Made by a program: the position numbers and the translations under genes. Under the pieces are notes generated by a model. It made no database searches. It worked only from the letters and a program-made list of their open reading frames with translations, and was not told where the DNA came from. Positions 28,301-39,336 of a DNA stretch of 64,000 bases are shown here, one piece after another (the stretch's first letter is position 1; each line of letters begins with the position of its first letter). The DNA is from Stercorarius parasiticus (lineage: Eukaryota > Chordata > Aves > Charadriiformes > Stercorariidae): positions 62,001 to 126,000 of the forward strand of contig VWZL01001979.1 of assembly GCA_013396915.1 (NCBI GenBank), given 5' to 3'.

Positions 28301-31300
28301 GAATAGTCAGCTGGACACCTGCAGATACTCTGGGTACAGGTAGAACATCTCCTCTGTTTCTGTCTTTCTCCTCCCTGAATCTATCTTTTAGCTAGCTTTG
28401 GATAGCTAAAAGGAGCCTAATCTAAATGCGTTATATGAATGCACACACAGCGTGAAATTCCCATGACTATGTGGGTGCTGCTCTTTGTATTTATCTGTAC
28501 ACAGGATCACAAAGTTGGCTGGTTTCACTACACCCAAAAAACAAGGGTTACCGGTAAAAAAACCAAACTCATTTCCTATCTTTCTAAAAAGCAAACTTAA
28601 ATAAACGCTGTTACTGAGAAAGAAATGAAGTAACAAGAACAAATTTGGTGACATGGTGACCTTCTGTATCAGGATGATACCTTATATCCAGACTTACCAA
28701 ATTCCATTTGAATATTAAGCATGTTCTCGAATTCAACAAGATAACAAAGGTGAAAAAGGTTTCCCTAAACCATAATCAAAATCTGTTCTGTTATGTAACC
28801 TCAGATAAACTCAGTCTTCCTTTCAATGATAAGCTCCCCAAAACAGGGTTTCAGAACAATGATTTTCTCACCCATTCAATTTCCAGTCAACCATGCTAGT
28901 CAGGACTGAAATTTCATAATTTTTTCTCCTGTATGTAATTTTCATTGCTTGAAGTATAGAAATCTATCACTAGTAGGTAAGTTTATATATTATGTTAGCA
29001 GCAAAGGAATAAATGTTCTAACATATATTACAGATAGTGCATTATTCATCTTCTGCAGTACCAATCTTGTAATTTTATTGTGATAACTTACAGTAAACAG
29101 CTAGAGCATATAATAGGTCCTTGCTGAAAACTTACATATTTCACTGAAAGGATTATCTCTGTGGAATTTCGGAAAACCATTATTACAAAGAATATGGCAT
29201 ATTTATAATTTTTCATACACATACTACATATGATACAACTTAATAACAAACAGTACCAGCTATACCATTTTTCAGGACATATAGCTGAATGAAATTCTTA
29301 TTAAGAATCTGTGCACTACTTCTCCAGTTGGACAAATATGTATGAACAGTGTTTTGACTATTTCTATATACACTTAAACATCTCACTAGCCTTGGAAAAA
29401 GATAGTATTCAATTCACTTTACTGATATGTTGTGTTTTAATGCTACTCGAAATAAGATACCCCTTCTGGAATCAAAGCTATCAGAAATGCTGATTTGGTT
29501 GTGCTTTAACTCTCAAAAATAATGTTACATAGTATTTCTGGGAATTGAGTCAAAATATTCTAAAATGACTGGCATTAAAATGGCACTTACTGGTATTTCA
29601 ATACCCACACTAAAATTTTAGTCATGGAAGCTTCTCTGATTTAAATACAATTGAATTGAGATGATATATAAACATCACGTTTAACAAATTTTGTGCACAG
29701 CTTGCACATTAGCTAAACAGTCAGGAATTTGAAGTCCTGTTTATATTGGATTCTTGATTTTCCTGCATGCTCTGTTTTCAGTGTGTTACTTTTTACACTA
29801 ATCAAATATTAAATCTGTGGATCTGAGAACATAAAAAATTGATTTTTCCACAGACATTTGTAATAGAACCACCACCATACTGCCTAAATGAAAAACAGAG
29901 AAAGGTTTACTCTTTGAACATCACTTTTTCTAACTTGTTTGCTTGGATTATTTTTCAATTGCCAGAATTTGTTATTTCAACAATACTTCTATGGTAAAAT
30001 GATGTTCTGAAGCAAGCAAATTCTGAAGTGTGTATCACATTTTAATTAGTAAAGAAGTTGCATATTTTAAATGCTTAATTAAAAAGAACAACAGTTGAGT
30101 ACTAGTATATCCAGTAATATTTATGAATTTGTATTTTGCTATTTCCTCATACATTATCATTGCACAATTTCCTCGGGATTTACAGATGTTTTGTTGAAAA
30201 TCTAAAACATCAGCTCTTAACACTGCCAGCTTAATGGAACAGAGCTTTAATTTCTTTGTCAAATCTCTTCTCCATACTACTATAATCTGAGGAATATAAT
30301 GCCTAAGAAATAAAGTACGATAAAATGGGAATATATTTCTGATGCCAAGAGTGAGACACACCTAGTTCAACTAATTCAGTCTTGAAATAGGTATTCTAAC
30401 ACAGTTGTGGTTAGAAGAATTTTCAAGGGCAAGAAGCTGGGGTTAAAATTCCATTTTCTTTGTTTTTGCTTTAAGGAAAGCTAATGTGGGAGAAATGCAG
30501 ATTTACTTCAGAAAAAAAGCGTGCAGAGTTTCTATATGGGGCTTAAGCCAAGTGCAGTTCCTTTTACCAAAAAGATCAACCTGGGTAAATGAACTCTCTC
30601 TCTGTTAATACCTAGTGTTAGGAAAATTGGAGATGAAATTATCTCTTTTGCTTACTTGGCTTGTCTGTGAAATATGATGTAAGTTTGGAAATAACTTTAT
30701 TTTTGAGAACTATGAAAGATAATGCCATTGAACTTCTCAGAATGACCAAATTCCTGATGGGCACGCATTTGTTACATCATATTTGGATGTTAGTTTGGAA
30801 ATAAATTTAAATGAATTATTTTTTTCACCAAAGCCCAGTTTGAAGTAAACATTAGAAAAAACAATGGATTTTCAAATGTGAATCTCTTTCATAAGTACCA
30901 AACTTCAGCTATACTAGCTACCTAATCTCATTAAAAGTACAGGATCCAAAAAATTCAAGCCCCCAGACTAGTCTTCCTAAATAATGGTGTGTGTAAGCAT
31001 GAATCAGAATAAGAATACCAGCAGTTTCTGGAGTTATAAAACATGTAAGCATCTTTAGTGTTGACATATCTGCCCCAAAACCATCCCTTTAAAAGGAAGC
31101 AGGTTATCTTCTTCATACAAATCAGTATTACATAAGCGCATACGGCTCAAATTCTGAAAAGGTGTGAGAATACACAACTCCCATGTGGAAATCTTATTCC
31201 TTTGCAAATCAACTAGAATGAAATTTAATCCCTTTTTTTGGTTTATCTTTCTGCAGGAGTTGAATACAGTGGAACTTAAAACATTAGTTCTGGACTTAAT

Positions 31301-32202
31301 ATGGATTTTAGTGAAGTCAACTAGAGTTTAGATTTGTGAAAAACCCAACAAATGGATGTTCTAGATAATATGTTGGCCTGAGTCTCTCAGTCTATAAAAC
31401 AGATGTATAAAAAGATCCTTGATATATTATCAATTCTGCTATTTCTGACTAGACACTCCCTTTCTTACCCAGGAACACCTACATCTAAAGCAGTGATAGG
31501 AGATCCATGAGCAATTCTAAAAATTTGGCCTGCAATGCTGTTAGCCGTTTTGGGAAGTGCTTCAGTGCTCCTTTGTTTGAAATTGGGCACTTACTCATTC
31601 TCATGCAACAATTTTATCTTTAGCATCTTTAGTTCAACAAACACACAAATCAGATTTCGTGAGCTGGAAGCAAACTGAAGCTCTGTGCTAGAAATGAAAG
31701 AAAAGCACTAATAATGGCACAAAAGGCTATTCTTAGAAGAATACCTTCAGCCAAAACCTGACATAACATGTATTTTGGGCTTGTGGGCACAAGGAAGCAC
31801 AGAGAACTATTTCTGGCATGTGATCTTGTAAAGATTCACCATGACTACACTTTGAAATAAAAAATCAGACGTAAAAAAAGGTTGAAAAGAACATTTTAGT
31901 GTCTCCAAAGTCTACAGTTTGAGCTCCTTCTTTTTTTCTAAAACCAGGCATATTCATAATGACTTTTTCTACTGTTTATTTTAATTAACATTCAGGATAT
32001 ATACTAAAAAGAGAACAAAAATTTTGTTAAGCCACTTCACCTGTTCTCCTCAGTAGCTGCAACATATGGAATTCTAGCTCTTAACCAAGTTCAACTATAA
32101 CATCTCCTTTAACTTACAAGCAAGCTAACCTAGAACTCATTTTATATCTTTAAAAAAAAAGCATTCAAAACTTTATCAGATGAACTTTAGGAAAAGAACA
32201 TC
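19341..32202. other. Long AT-rich intron-like stretch
   Basis: About 12.9 kb with no recognised transposon or exon. Low-complexity sites include an adjoining T11/A9 run at 22761-22780 and T15 at 22931-22945. The longest frames are 119 codons on the plus strand at 20616-20975, 128 on the minus strand at 22531-22917 (which reads through the T/A runs) and 108 on the minus strand at 30035-30361. None shows a domain, signal peptide plus motif, or splice context that I trust. Presumed EYS intron. Confidence 0.5.
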
Positions 32203-32458
32203 AGGACACAAACTTGAACATAAGACCTTCCATCTAAACATGGAGGAGGAATTTCTATACTCTGAGGATGACAGAGTGCTGGAGCAGGCTGCCCAGAGAG
32301 GTGGTGGAATCTCCATCTCTGGAGACATTCAAAACCCGCCTGGACGCATTCCTGTGCAACCTGCTCTAGGTGAACCTGCTCTGGCAGGGGGGCTGGACTA
32401 GATGATTTCCAGAGGTGCCTTCCAACCGCTGTCATTTGGTGATTTTGTGATTCTGTGA
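32203..32458 (+). repeat. CR1 LINE 3' end, sense orientation
   Basis: Reads GAACATAAGACCTTCCATCT, then GGCTGCCCAGAGAGGTGGTG, CATTCAAAACCCGCCTGGAC, CTGGCAGGGGGGCTGGACTA, and ends with a degenerate GATTTTGTGATTCTGTG tail. This is the typical final 250 bp of a CR1 copy in sense. The 73-codon frame at 32180-32401 is the tail of CR1 ORF2 in part and not a host gene. Confidence 0.92.
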
Positions 32459-33530
32459 AACAGTTTGAATGTACTTTTTAGTGATCAGTTCTTTAAGGCG
32501 AAGAACAATTGTGTGATGCCCCAGCATGCAGAAAACAGACAGTTTCTGAAATATGATTTAAAATATGGCGTTTCCTTTTTATAGCTGAAAAAGTACTATC
32601 CAAATGAGACCTGCATATCTAGGAAGGTATATTTTACATTATCAGGGAATAAAAATTGAAAAATTACATTCCTTGTGTATTTTTGGTGATTATAGCATTC
32701 ATGGTGATTGAAATCTGAAGAGAAGTTTCTCTCTATTGAAATTTATTGCTAATTGAGTTTGATTTTTCCATTTTGGTTAATTGATTAACATTAATGGACC
32801 CATCTGCTGCACCAATACATGGGGAACAACAACAGTAAGAATAATCACTGTGAGAATAGTTTGAGACACTGGAAACATGACTGTTTGTGGGAGCAATTAA
32901 CTTTGAGATTGTACTCTGCACTATAAAACCTGAACTTGCCTATGTTTACGTTTTCTTGAGTCTTTATGCAATTTAAAACAAATGTATTAATCAACTACTA
33001 CTAGTGTAGTGGCTGACATAATTGTCAAATCATTGGTGAAGTAATTTTATGAGTTTATGTCCCACACACAGATGTGTCTTCTTAATTAACACTGAGCTTG
33101 GTTTGCAACATCTGACTCATATGACCAGTGGGCCACACAGAATATTAAGAGCTTCCTAGGTTAATCTTTCCATGCCCTTTTCAAACACATACTTTCAAAT
33201 CCAATCACCTTTGAATTCACAAAATCAGTCATAGAACTGGATGACACTCAAATCCTAAATTTACTGAATAGTTGTCATTTTTTTCCTCTGAAATTCACCA
33301 GTCTTTTGAATTCTACATTAAAATTGGATTAAATGTCCAGTAAAAGAGCTAGTGAACTTGCAAAAGTGCTTCTAAAAGTAATAGAGCATTTACATAGGAG
33401 AGTACTTTATTTTTAAAAACTAATAAAATAATGGCTGTGAAAAGAATTAGAAATTTAGATTTTTACTGAACGACTCATCTAATACAGCATATGTTTAAAT
33501 ACTTGTGAAACAGAATGACTTATGTCCTAT
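32459..33530. other. AT-rich intron-like sequence
   Basis: Nothing recognised; short chance frames only. Confidence 0.5.
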
Positions 33531-34107
33531 TGTGCTGGTTTTGTCTGGCATAGTTAATTTTCTTCATAGTAACTGGTATGGGGCTATGTTTTGGATTTGT
33601 GCTGAAAACAGTGTTGATAATACTGGGATGTTTTCATTATTACTGAGAGGGGCTTACACAGAGTCAAGGCCTTTTCTGCTTCTCACCCCACCCCACCAGT
33701 GAGCAGGCTGGGCATGCACAAGAAGTTGGGAGGGGACACAGCCAGCACAGCTGACCCCAACTGATCAAAGGCATATTCCATACCATCTGATGTCATGCTC
33801 AGTAATAAAAAGCTGGGGGAAGAAGAAGGAAGAGGGGGATGCTGGGAGTTACGGTGTTTGTCTTCCCAAGCAACCATTACACGTGATGGAGCCCTGCTTT
33901 CCTGGAGATAGCTGGGAAGCAGTGAATGAATTCCTTATTTCACTTTCCTTGCACATGCAGCTTTTTCTTTATCTATTGAACTGTCTTAATCTGAACGAAC
34001 AAGCTTTCTCACTTTTACCCTTCCGATTCTCTCCCCCATCCCAACCACGGGGAAGTGAGTGAGTGGCTGTGTGGTACTCAGTTGCCAGCTGGAGTTAACC
34101 CACAACA
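33531..34107 (+). repeat. ERVL-type solo LTR with imperfect 5-bp target duplication
   Basis: Seen: begins TGTGCTGGTTTTGTCTGG and ends GGAGTTAACCCACAACA (TG...CA). Internal landmarks are GGGGCTATGTTTTGGATTTG, CACAGAGTCAAGGCCTTTTC, TATTCCATACCATCTGATGT, a TATA-like AATAAAAAGC at about 33803, and CCGATTCTCTCCCCCATCCC. The five bases before (CCTAT) and after (GCTAT) agree at four positions, consistent with a 5-bp target duplication and removal of the provirus by LTR recombination. Known: this LTR type is very abundant in neoavian birds, which supports the host assignment. No viral coding sequence remains. Confidence 0.88.
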
Positions 34108-34460
34108 GCTATACACAGCCAGATTTTTTAGTCAAAATGTAAACGGAACGTAGATAACGCTTTTTTTAAAATGGAAGTGGAGTGGATCTTGGTTCTGACC
34201 TGTCTTTCCCCAGCAGTGGACTGATGTCCCAGCCTGTCCTCAGACCGAGGTGGTGGTGCCCGATGCATGGGGCTGGGTCTGCCCTGGTGCCCCCGGCTGC
34301 CCTGCTCCTGGCTGGGGTGGTGGGATGGGCCCTGGCTGCCAGGCCCTGCCCTGACAGACCCCTAGGGAATCCACGATGCAACCAGTGACCACACCACAGG
34401 GAGCTGATGGGCCCCTCTGCATCCTGAACTTCTGTACCTGAAAACTAGGCACATACTAAT
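34108..34460. repeat. GC-rich repeat segment sharing a 61-bp core with 60583-60643
   Basis: A GC-rich block (about 34195-34430) directly follows the solo LTR. Its core 34296-34356, beginning GCTGCCCTGCTCCTGGCTGG and containing GGCCCTGGCTGCCAGGCCCT, matches the reverse complement of 60583-60643 with about seven mismatches by eye. Sequence outside the core does not align well. Several overlapping frames of about 70 codons on both strands reflect composition. Family unknown; perhaps part of a GC-rich LTR or other transposon. Confidence 0.5.
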
Positions 34461-35281
34461 CCCTGTCTCTTGCTACCAAAAATACAAAGAAAACTTTTTT
34501 TCTGTCAAATGAATTTCTTCTGAATAATTATTGTAATTAATGGGATGAACACTACAATAGCATTTTTGTAGTCTTGATGATGAGAAAAGACAAGTAACTT
34601 TCTTTTAAGAACGATTGTAAAAAAAGGTTTCTTATGAAACACACCTGCCTATGCCCAGCAGTATGTGTTGACAAGCTCCAGTGTTCATTATAAAACATGG
34701 CTGAGATATTTGCTATGTAATACTTCATGGCCTTTCAGAAGCAAAAGCTCTAATTAGTTGCCAAGCACCTGAAGAACAACATGCTATGAAAAATCTTTCT
34801 TTTTGCCACTTAACAGTGTAATTGAAATGACTGGCAAAAATCTTGAACAAGTCTATAATAGTTTTATATGAATCGTCAATTTGTTGCTTGCTTCATCTGA
34901 ATTTTTTTTAAAATGCAACTAAGCTTTTTTTACAGTAATAAATACACAAATGGACAATTAATGGTGTAAATGGGAATATTTTTAACACCATAGATTATTT
35001 ATGGCTCTCATTGTCTGAAGTCTTGTGAATATAAACTCATTATCTGCAGATAATTCAGGTGTATAGTCCACACGCACCACTTGAACACTAGGACTGAAGC
35101 CTGGAAACTTTTCCGTATGAACTATAGACAAAATGTCCACCTCTGGCTTTTCAATTCTCCTGCTTCACACATGACATGGTGTTAACCAAGTTGATGTGAC
35201 AGGTTGATGACCAAATAATTAATCAAATAGTTGCTAAGACAAAGTAACACATAAATTAAAGTGGAGTGGGGGGAGAAACTC
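34461..35281. other. AT-rich intron-like sequence
   Basis: No repeat or exon recognised. Weakly coding-like words occur in one plus frame around 35070-35180, just upstream of the pseudogene candidate, but are too short to call. Confidence 0.45.
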
Positions 35282-35311
35282 CTATCTTTCAGCTACTGTA
35301 GGTACCAAAGG

Positions 35312-36297
35312 ATGTTTGTAACCAAATTGCTGAAGGAAGAAGGTGACAACAAGCCCAACATGCTTAAAAATGGTCCATTTACCGAATAGAGTTTTTTACC
35401 TTATGCATATTTGCTAAATAGATTCCTAGTATTAGTAGGCACAGCCTAGAAAGAAGTACAGGAAGAGTCTATAGGAAAGAATCTACCATCGATCCTTTCA
35501 GGAGATGCTTCACTCACTGAAGCACTGGACTTGGGTCTTAAGACAACAGATTCAGAGTGTTCAGGTCCAGATGAAAGAGGTTCTGGAGCCAGACCTGCCA
35601 AGGCTGATCAGGAGGTATACAAGTCATTGTTTTCTCCTATTTCCTCAGTCTGTTAAAACCTGTGGAAAATGGAATTGATATACAGCAAACTAAAGCATCC
35701 CCCAAAGGGGTTTCTGACCCTGGCATTCTGTCAGGCAGAGTCTGTGTAAAATGCAAATGCCTGCCAGTATTCCTGAAAAATGGCTGCTAGCACAGGCAAA
35801 TTTGCATCCCAACTTGCCATACTGTTTACATCCTCTACAAAGAAATTGGTGCAGATAGGTAGACAACTTATCAAGAAGTGAATCCTTTAGATCTGTCACA
35901 CTTCCCAGCAAAGCAGAAGTGATTTTGTTGATTGCACACTATACAGTGATGGAGCAGTCTGTTCTCGCATATACATTTAACTCTCCAGGAAAGGAAATGT
36001 TGCACACACTGTGGACAAAATGAAGCTTCAGGACTTTGGGATGCAGCAATTGCTCCTTTAAAGACCACTACCTAGTAACCTATCCAAGTTAAACCTCCAA
36101 ATCCTGAGAGATAATCTGTTGTGATAATTTTTGTTGGCAGTCTTGACAGTTAAGAGGAATGATCAGTTACTGAAAAAGCAAATTCTATTCTGCCAAGTGA
36201 ACAGTATGAAACCAGAGCTGCAGAAATTGGATGTGAAACACAGCATCTGGATCTTCCTAGCAAGGTGAAGCTTACTGAATATGGACAGTTTGTGAAC
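35312..36297 (+). pseudogene. Decayed coding-like segment, possible retrocopy of an unidentified gene
   Basis: Seen: a plus-strand frame from ATG at 35312 runs to TAA at 35654 (114 codons) broken only by TAG at 35387 and 35447. It includes KLLKEEGDNKPNMLKNGPF and, after the second TAG, SGDASLTEALDLGLKTTDSE. A shifted frame is open from about 35647 to TAG at 35788 (ENGIDIQQTKASPKGVSDPG), another from 35859 to TGA at 36021 (SFRSVTLPSKAEVILLI), and another from 36163 to TGA at 36298 (SILPSEQYETRAAEIGCETQ). All are on one strand and have mixed, protein-like composition unlike the flanking AT-rich DNA. Inference: a pseudogene with several frameshifts and stops. I do not recognise the parent. Caveats: no poly(A) tail or target duplication is seen, and minus-strand frames of 73 and 65 codons overlap it (35690-35911, 35871-36068), so chance is not excluded. 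Confidence 0.4.
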
Positions 36298-36384
36298 TGA
36301 CTGAAGAATATACATACAATTTCATACAAAAACCAGAAAACCAGGTGAGAAGAGAGGGAAAGAATGACCTCTCTTGACCCACTC

Positions 36385-37806
36385 TCTCTTTCTAATGCAG
36401 CCCAGGATGCTGTTGGCTTGCTTTGTTACTAGGGCACATTGCTGACTGATGGTCAACTAGCTGGCCACCAGAACTGGCAAGTCTTCTGCAAAGCTACGTT
36501 CCAGCCAGTCAGTCCCTAGTCTATACTGGTGCCTGGTGTTGTTTCACCCCAGGTGCATGACTTTGCATTTCTCTTTGTTGAATAATATGAGATTCCTACT
36601 GGCTCATTTGTCCAGCCTGTCGAGGTCCCTCTGAATGGCAGCAGACCCATCTGGTGCATCAAACACTTCTCCTTGCTTCACTCTTGTTTCTGGGGTCTAC
36701 CCTGTCCCATCTTATAGGTCATTAATGAATATAAACAGTATTGGATCCAGTATTCAGACTTGGCATACTCTGCTAGTGATTGGCCTCCATCTGGAATTTG
36801 TTTCACTGATCCTTTGTGCTTTTTGAGCCTGCTCTTCAGCCACCTTTCAGTTCACCTTGCTGTGCACTTACCTAGCCAGTACTTAACCAGTTTGTCACTA
36901 AAGATGTTATGGGAGGCAGTGTTGAAGCCTTACTAAAGTCAAGTAAACAACACCCAGTGCTCTCCCCTCATCCATCAAGCCAGTCATTGCGGAGGCTATC
37001 AGGTTGGTTAAGCACAATTTCCCCTTCATAAATACATGGTGACCACTCCCAACCACTTTCTTGTCCTTCATGTGTTTGGAAACAGTTTCCAGAACAATTT
37101 GCTCCATCAACTTCCCACAGATCAAGGTGAGGCTAACCATTCTGCAGTTCCTCAGATCCCTCTTCTTGCCCTTCCTGAAGGTAGTCTTCTAGTCCTCAGG
37201 AATTTCTCCCAAGCAGCTTGATTTTTCAGAGATTATCAGGATTGGTCTTGCTATGACATCAGATAGCTCCCTCAGCACTTGTCTGAATCCCATCAGGTCC
37301 CCTGGATTTACACGTGTCCAGTTTGCTTAAGTGTTCCCTCATGCAGTCCTCCTCCGTCAAGGGTAAGTCTTCCTTGCTCTGGACTTTCTTCCACAGGTCT
37401 GAAAGGAATAGGCTTCTCAACGGTCAGTCTCATCAATAAAGACTGAGGCAAAGAAGGCACTATTTCATTTTTTTCCGGATCCTTTGTCACCAGAACACCT
37501 GCCCCATTCAGCAGCAAGCCCACATTTTCCCAAGTCTTCCTTTTGCTGCTGATGTAGAAGCATTTGTTCTGGCCCTGCATGTCCCCTGCCAGAGTAATCA
37601 CCAGATGGACTTCAGCTTTCCTAACCCCATATGTGCATATTTGGACATTTTCTCTATATTCCTCCTGGGTCACCTGTCCATGCTTCCTTTTGACATTTGA
37701 GTTTTGTCAGGAGCATCTTGTTCATCCATGCAGGCTTCCTGCCACTTGATTTCCTGCTCGTTGGAATGGATCATTTTTGGGCTTGGAGGAGGTGATCCCT
37801 GAAAAT
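36385..37806 (-). repeat. CR1 LINE internal fragment: ORF2 linker and reverse transcriptase, inactivated
   Basis: Seen: on the minus strand 37308-37673 is open and gives QEEYRENVQ, ISSKRKTWENVG and LLLNGAGVLVTKD, the segment between endonuclease and RT of CR1 ORF2. Next, 36907-37140 is open with GKLMEQIVLETVSKHMKDKK and KLCLTNLIA, the fingers/palm of the RT. The plus strand shows the familiar complement words GCAGCCCAGGATGCTGTTGG and CAGCCTGTCGAGGTCCCTCT. Both ends are missing: it stops near 37806 toward the 5' side and near 36385 on the 3' side, with no ATTCTATG tail. The FADD catalytic region is lost or too diverged to read. It belongs to a different CR1 lineage from the copy at 48547. Confidence 0.88.
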
Positions 37807-39115
37807 CAGTTGACTGCTGTAGAAAATAATGAAAATCATGCCTTTATAGAGCTGCTTATCCCCGGTTTGCACATGCAGTCTTCCCTGACTCCTCTGGACA
37901 GAAGAGCAGTGGCCCATTTCAGAACAAAAGCATTTCTGAAAAGGGCTGAGGCCAGCAGTTGGAAAGTAGAAAGGCAGGAAACAAATCCAATGGTCATGAA
38001 TTATTCAGGACCCAAGCTTTAAATGAAACAGTATTCCATAGTGGTAAGGCCAATCAGTAGAATGACAGAGATACAGCAAGGAACAACAGAGGAAAAATAG
38101 ACTCATTACTCCCAAGTACATGCTCAGTTTCTCCAGTCTGGTAGGCAAATTGTGTATGTTTTCATAAGTTGCCTTGTTCTCATTTGTGCTCTAGTCAAAC
38201 AAGGTTTAGAGATCAAAAACCTGTTTGGTGTTCTTTATGTGCTCACATCAATCAAGACAGGCAGAGAAGCACCTCAAAGCTTTGATTCAAGGTCTCCTTA
38301 ACCAAAGAAACACACAGTGGTTCAGAGCTTTAAAAGAACTTTAGACTATGTTCTGTTCAGCGTTTGCCTTGAAGCTGAAGTACAATTTTTAAAACAGACA
38401 TGGCAGCTACTTCACAAGTTCTATCAATTTTAAACAGAAATGTGTTTTCTAAATGCTGAGTGCCTCAGACAATGATCAAGTTACTACAGTTTACAGAGTT
38501 ACTGTGCTCTAATTGATGAACCATCATCCTCTGTGCTTTTAGCCCACGCCTCTTTTGAACCCCATTTCCTCTTTCAGCATGATGCACTTTAACTTTCAAA
38601 GGTTCTTTGACAATACTTCACACATGCTGAACACGTTGACTTACTTGTTACTGTTTTCATACAGCATGATGATGAAGGCCTATACTGTGTACCCAGAAGC
38701 ACACCATGGAGATGGGTGGGGGTACAAGGCCTACTAAGATAAAGAGTTGTTAGACAGAAGAATGCGACCTTATGTGTTTCTGTCCAAACTATCTATTCAA
38801 AGAGTTTGATTTAGTCACTGAGCCTTGTAGGGAAACTGAACTTGTTGATCAAAAAGGAATTCTGGCAGCAACCCGATATGTATGCACTGTGGGAAATGTA
38901 ATTACATTGTATATCTCTTTTCATGTAAGAAAATAAGGTATAAAATCTCTCTGGTTAGGCATGAAGATGTCACATTTTCTATTCAATATTATCAGGACAA
39001 AAGATTGATGATTACTTCATTACATAGAAAATTATAGCAATTTCTCATTTAAGGATGAACCTACCAGCCACAGAGCGTAAATAGGTGATAAAATGATTAA
39101 AGAGGTAACTCTTAC
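37807..39115. other. Intron-like sequence downstream of the EYS exon
   Basis: An 81-codon frame at 37777-38022 starts inside the CR1 fragment and extends into unique sequence; it has no recognisable domain. No EGF-completing EYS exon was found here. Confidence 0.45.
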
Positions 39116-39336
39116 CTAGTACAGGTCCCACCGTTGTGACATGGATGATAATCACATATTGGAACATTGCAGTTCTCAACATTCCTCCCTCCAAGAGCCT
39201 CGTCTATGATGAACAACTCCTTGTTGTTAACTTGAAAATCCCTAACGCATCCTTTGTAGCCATATATCTGCCCAGCACATTGATGAACCTCTTCATGAAC
39301 AGGAACATTTCCAAGGAAGACTGATCCAAAGGTGAT
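39116..39336 (-). CDS. EYS: EYS exon: end of a laminin-G domain plus start of an EGF-like domain (partial gene)
   Basis: Seen: read on the minus strand, a TTTCTGCAG acceptor preceded by a pyrimidine-rich tract opens the exon. It then has 73 uninterrupted codons plus two bases and ends at a GTAAGAG donor, so the exon enters in phase 0 and leaves two bases into a codon. The peptide begins ITFGSVFLGN, contains the laminin-G closing signature GYKGCVRDFQVNN followed by a second Cys in ENC, then runs into CDYHPC and HNGGTC, the first cysteines of an EGF-like module. Known: EYS is a secreted photoreceptor matrix protein whose C-terminal third alternates LamG and EGF domains; its loss causes retinitis pigmentosa in humans. 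Inference: the wording around the LamG end (VNNKE, FIIDEAL) matches EYS better than CRB1, agrin or perlecan. No stop or frameshift is present, so the exon looks functional. The following exon, completing the EGF module, was not found at lower coordinates. Confidence 0.8.
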
